Below the pieces are notes generated by a model. The model was not told the origin of the DNA and made no database searches. It saw only the letters and a list, made by a program, of their open reading frames with translations. A program made the translations under genes and the position numbers. From assembly GCF_029714405.1 (NCBI RefSeq), contig NZ_CP121651.1, positions 434,001 to 498,000 of the forward strand: a stretch of DNA of 64,000 nt. Direction: 5' to 3'. Numbering within the stretch: position 1 is the first letter of the stretch; each line of letters opens with the position of its first letter. This DNA comes from Bradyrhizobium sp. CB82 (GTDB lineage Bacteria; Pseudomonadota; Alphaproteobacteria; Rhizobiales; Xanthobacteraceae). Shown piece after piece: positions 62,223 to 64,000 of the stretch.

Positions 62223-62245
62223 ATTGGTGATATTATATCACCAAT
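62223..62245 (+). promoter_or_regulatory. Palindromic operator at the LysR gene start
   Basis: ATTGGTGATAT and its exact reverse complement flank a single central base. The site lies in the divergent interval and touches the ATG at 62244. It also fits a T-N11-A LysR box. Binding here would block the regulator's own start and could act on the divergent operon. Confidence 0.65.
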
Positions 62246-63119
62246 GAAGCGGTCAGAAGTACCTTCCCTGGACGACTTACGTGCGTTCGAGGCCACAGCT
62301 CGCCTCGGGTCTGTCCGCTTGGCCGCAGACAGCCTCGCCTTGACCCACGGGGCCGTGAGCCGCCGCATCATCAAGCTGTCCGAAGACCTTGGCTTCAAAC
62401 TCTTCGAAAAAAGCGGGCGTGGCTTGCGCCTCACCGCCGCGGGAGAGGCGCTCAACATCACGCTCAGCCGGTTCTTCACCGAGTTGGCGACAACCGTTGA
62501 GAGCTTGCGTGCTGCCAACGCTCGGCAAAATTCCCTCGTTCTCTCATGCGAGCCTTCAGTGGCAATGCGCTGGCTTATTCCGAGACTTGCGAACTTTCAG
62601 GCCATCCATCCTGACATCGCTCTCCATCTCTCTGTCGCCGGAGGCCCTGTGGAGTTTCGCCGCGACAGGATCGATCTCGCCATACGCCGGCTCGACTTTG
62701 CACTTCCAGATGCCTGGCATGTCCGGCGCCTTTTTCCTGAAAAGGTAGGACCCGTCATGAGTCCTCAACTCGCGTCGGCGTTCGCTTCCGGGGCGTACAT
62801 CGCCTTGGGATCAAAGACCCGGCCGGACGCCTGGTCGCGCTGGCTTTCCGTCCATCCGTCAGTGCGGCGCCCCACGGAGATTCGCTTCTACGATCACCAT
62901 TTCCTCATCGTCGAAGCCGCATCGGCCGGATTGGGTGTTGCCCTCAGCCCGTGGGTCCTTGCTACCGACGACATCGATAGAGGGCGGCTCACCGCACCTG
63001 CCGGTTTCGATCCCGATGAAAGCCACTACGGGCTTATCTGGACAGGAGAACCTGATCTGTCGGGAGCAGCACGCCATCTTGGTCAATGGCTGCAAGAACA
63101 GTGCAAGAGCTTCATTTAA
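62244..63119 (+). CDS. LysR-family transcriptional regulator (GcvA-like)
   Basis: 291 residues from the ATG at 62244; the in-frame ATG at 62220 would put the palindrome inside the gene. Winged HTH about 5-65: SLDDLRAFEATARLGSVRLA, ADSLALTHGAVSRRIIKLSE, LGFKLFEKSGRGLRLTAAGE. The effector-binding domain has CEPSVAMRWLIPRLANFQAI near 105, RDRIDLAIRRLDF, and HFLIVEAASAGLGVALSPWV near 225, as in the GcvA subgroup. It most likely controls the divergent sugar-acid operon, sensing its substrate or product. Confidence 0.9.
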   Translation: MKRSEVPSLDDLRAFEATARLGSVRLAADSLALTHGAVSRRIIKLSEDLGFKLFEKSGRGLRLTAAGEALNITLSRFFTELATTVESLRAANARQNSLVLSCEPSVAMRWLIPRLANFQAIHPDIALHLSVAGGPVEFRRDRIDLAIRRLDFALPDAWHVRRLFPEKVGPVMSPQLASAFASGAYIALGSKTRPDAWSRWLSVHPSVRRPTEIRFYDHHFLIVEAASAGLGVALSPWVLATDDIDRGRLTAPAGFDPDESHYGLIWTGEPDLSGAARHLGQWLQEQCKSFI

Positions 63120-63155
63120 AGCACGATGCTGCAGCTTTTCGGAGCCGATATTGAG

Positions 63156-64000
63156 CTAACGGTAGAATCCGAGAACTGCCTTGGTCTCGAGATACTCCTC
63201 CATGCCCTCGATGCCGTATTCGCGGCCGTTGCCGGAGCGCTTGTAGCCGCCAAAGGGAGCATTGGCGTCCCAGTCGGGATAGTTGAGATGCACTTGCCCC
63301 GACTGGATCTGACGGGCGACTACGCGCACCGTCTCCATATCAGTGCCTTGTACATGGGCGCCGAGACCGTAGACGGTGTCGTTGGCAATCTCGATCGCCT
63401 CCTCCACGGTGTCGTAGGGAATGATCGACAATACTGGACCGAAGATCTCCTCCTGCGCGATCCTCATGCCGCGACGGACATTGGAGAAGATCGTCGGCCG
63501 CGCATAGAGGCCAATCTGAAGGTCGTCGGGCCGCCCCGCCCGCCGGTGACGAGCTTGGCGCCTTCCTTCAGCCCGACATCGATCATCGTCTGCACGCGCT
63601 CGAACTGCGGCCGGTTGGCAATCGGGCCATGGGTCGTGCTTTCCGCAAGGGGATCGCCGACCACCAATTCAGAAGCGGCCGCCGCCGCCAGGATCTCGAC
63701 CTCCTCCATTTGTGAGCGGGACACAAGCATGCGCGTGGGTGCGCTGCAGGATTGGCCGAGATTGCGGAAGGCGGCGCCGACGCCGAGCGGAACAGCACGG
63801 CTGAGATCGGCGTCCGGCAAAATAATGTTCGGCGACTTGCCGCCGAGCTCTTGGGCGACGCGCTTGACGGTGGGCGCGGCCTGCGCGACGAGAACGCCAG
63901 CGCGCGTCGAGCCAGTAATCGAGATCATGTCCACCTGCGGATGCGACGCCAGACGAGCGCCCACGATCGGACCTGTTCCATTGACGAGGTTGAAGACGCC
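63156..64000 (-). pseudogene. NAD-dependent aldehyde dehydrogenase, frameshifted, runs off right edge
   Basis: Two frames make one ALDH: the upstream one has ISITGSTRAGVLVAQAAPTV, VAQELGGKSPNIILPDADLS (Glu) and NLGQSCSAPTRMLVS (catalytic Cys); the downstream one has RIAQEEIFGPVLSIIPYDTV, VYGLGAHVQGTDMETVR and HLNYPDWDANAPFGGYKRSG. A single base slip in a G-rich run near 63530 separates them (restoring RPDDLQIGLYARPTIFSNVR). The first about 200 residues lie beyond the window. Could be a sequencing error as easily as a mutation. Confidence 0.8.

Overview
The window looks like accessory, insertion-sequence-rich chromosome of a Bradyrhizobium-like alphaproteobacterium (Rhizobiales). This is inferred from the high G+C content, many small Rhizobiales-type orphan genes, two PF04392-type ABC substrate-binding genes in tandem plus a third and a fossil, a perfect FixK/FNR box, Ku, a HisKA_2 kinase next to a response regulator, a lipid A acyltransferase, and families of short dispersed intergenic repeats. 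No core replication, ribosomal or nodulation genes are present.

Layout. 0-15 kb: IS110 and IS1182 elements alternate with periplasmic ABC substrate-binding genes (787-1773, 11237-12208, 12481-13446) and small orphan genes. A ~110-bp repeat lies between successive substrate-binding genes in their own orientation. 15-21.3 kb: a nested mobile cluster in which an IS3-family element is split by a full-length group II intron and by an IS1111-type IS110 element. 21.4-25.1 kb: truncated or decayed genes (PhaC-like hydrolase, phage Mom-like protein, ModA-like N terminus, IS21 remnant). 25.3-27.1 kb: small stress-type genes (cold shock protein, DUF1269 protein with a FixK box). 27.5-30.1 kb: a second IS3 element with a decayed group II intron, inserted in a TPR gene. 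30-33 kb: a metallophosphoesterase/nucleotidyltransferase pair, then a tRNA-Ser 3' remnant next to an IS5 element. 33.9-36.6 kb: a run of pseudogenes (epoxide-hydrolase-like, thermonuclease, RlpA, SMP-30). 36.6-38.9 kb: a third IS3 element split by an IS1111-type element. 39-48.3 kb: mostly intact genes (Rap1a/Tai-like protein, ICMT-like methyltransferase, membrane alpha/beta hydrolase, SGNH hydrolase, lipid A acyltransferase convergent with a B12-binding radical SAM protein). 48.3-51 kb: pseudogenes (RraA, serine recombinase) and an SRAP-like gene lacking its catalytic N terminus. 51-59 kb: small genes, a broken response regulator, a histidine kinase, Ku, a PilZ protein, a YdjM-like membrane protein and the second copy of a ~500-bp module also found at 26 kb. 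59-63.1 kb: a translationally coupled operon (four-carbon acid sugar kinase, PdxA2-like dehydrogenase, TIM-barrel/cupin fusion) with a divergent LysR regulator and a palindrome at the regulator's start. 63.2 kb to the end: a frameshifted aldehyde dehydrogenase.

Working together. The clearest metabolic unit is 59066-63119: the kinase and dehydrogenase would convert a four-carbon acid sugar such as threonate or erythronate, as the 4-phosphate, to dihydroxyacetone phosphate, while the barrel-cupin protein is an unassigned third partner. The most informative mobile-element signal is target choice. Two near-identical IS110 copies sit inside the terminal repeat of IS1182-type ends, and two other IS1111-type elements both sit near the orfA/orfB junction of IS3 elements. 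I saw no CRISPR array, no complete tRNA or rRNA gene and no intact defence system. Coordinates of element ends are by-eye estimates.
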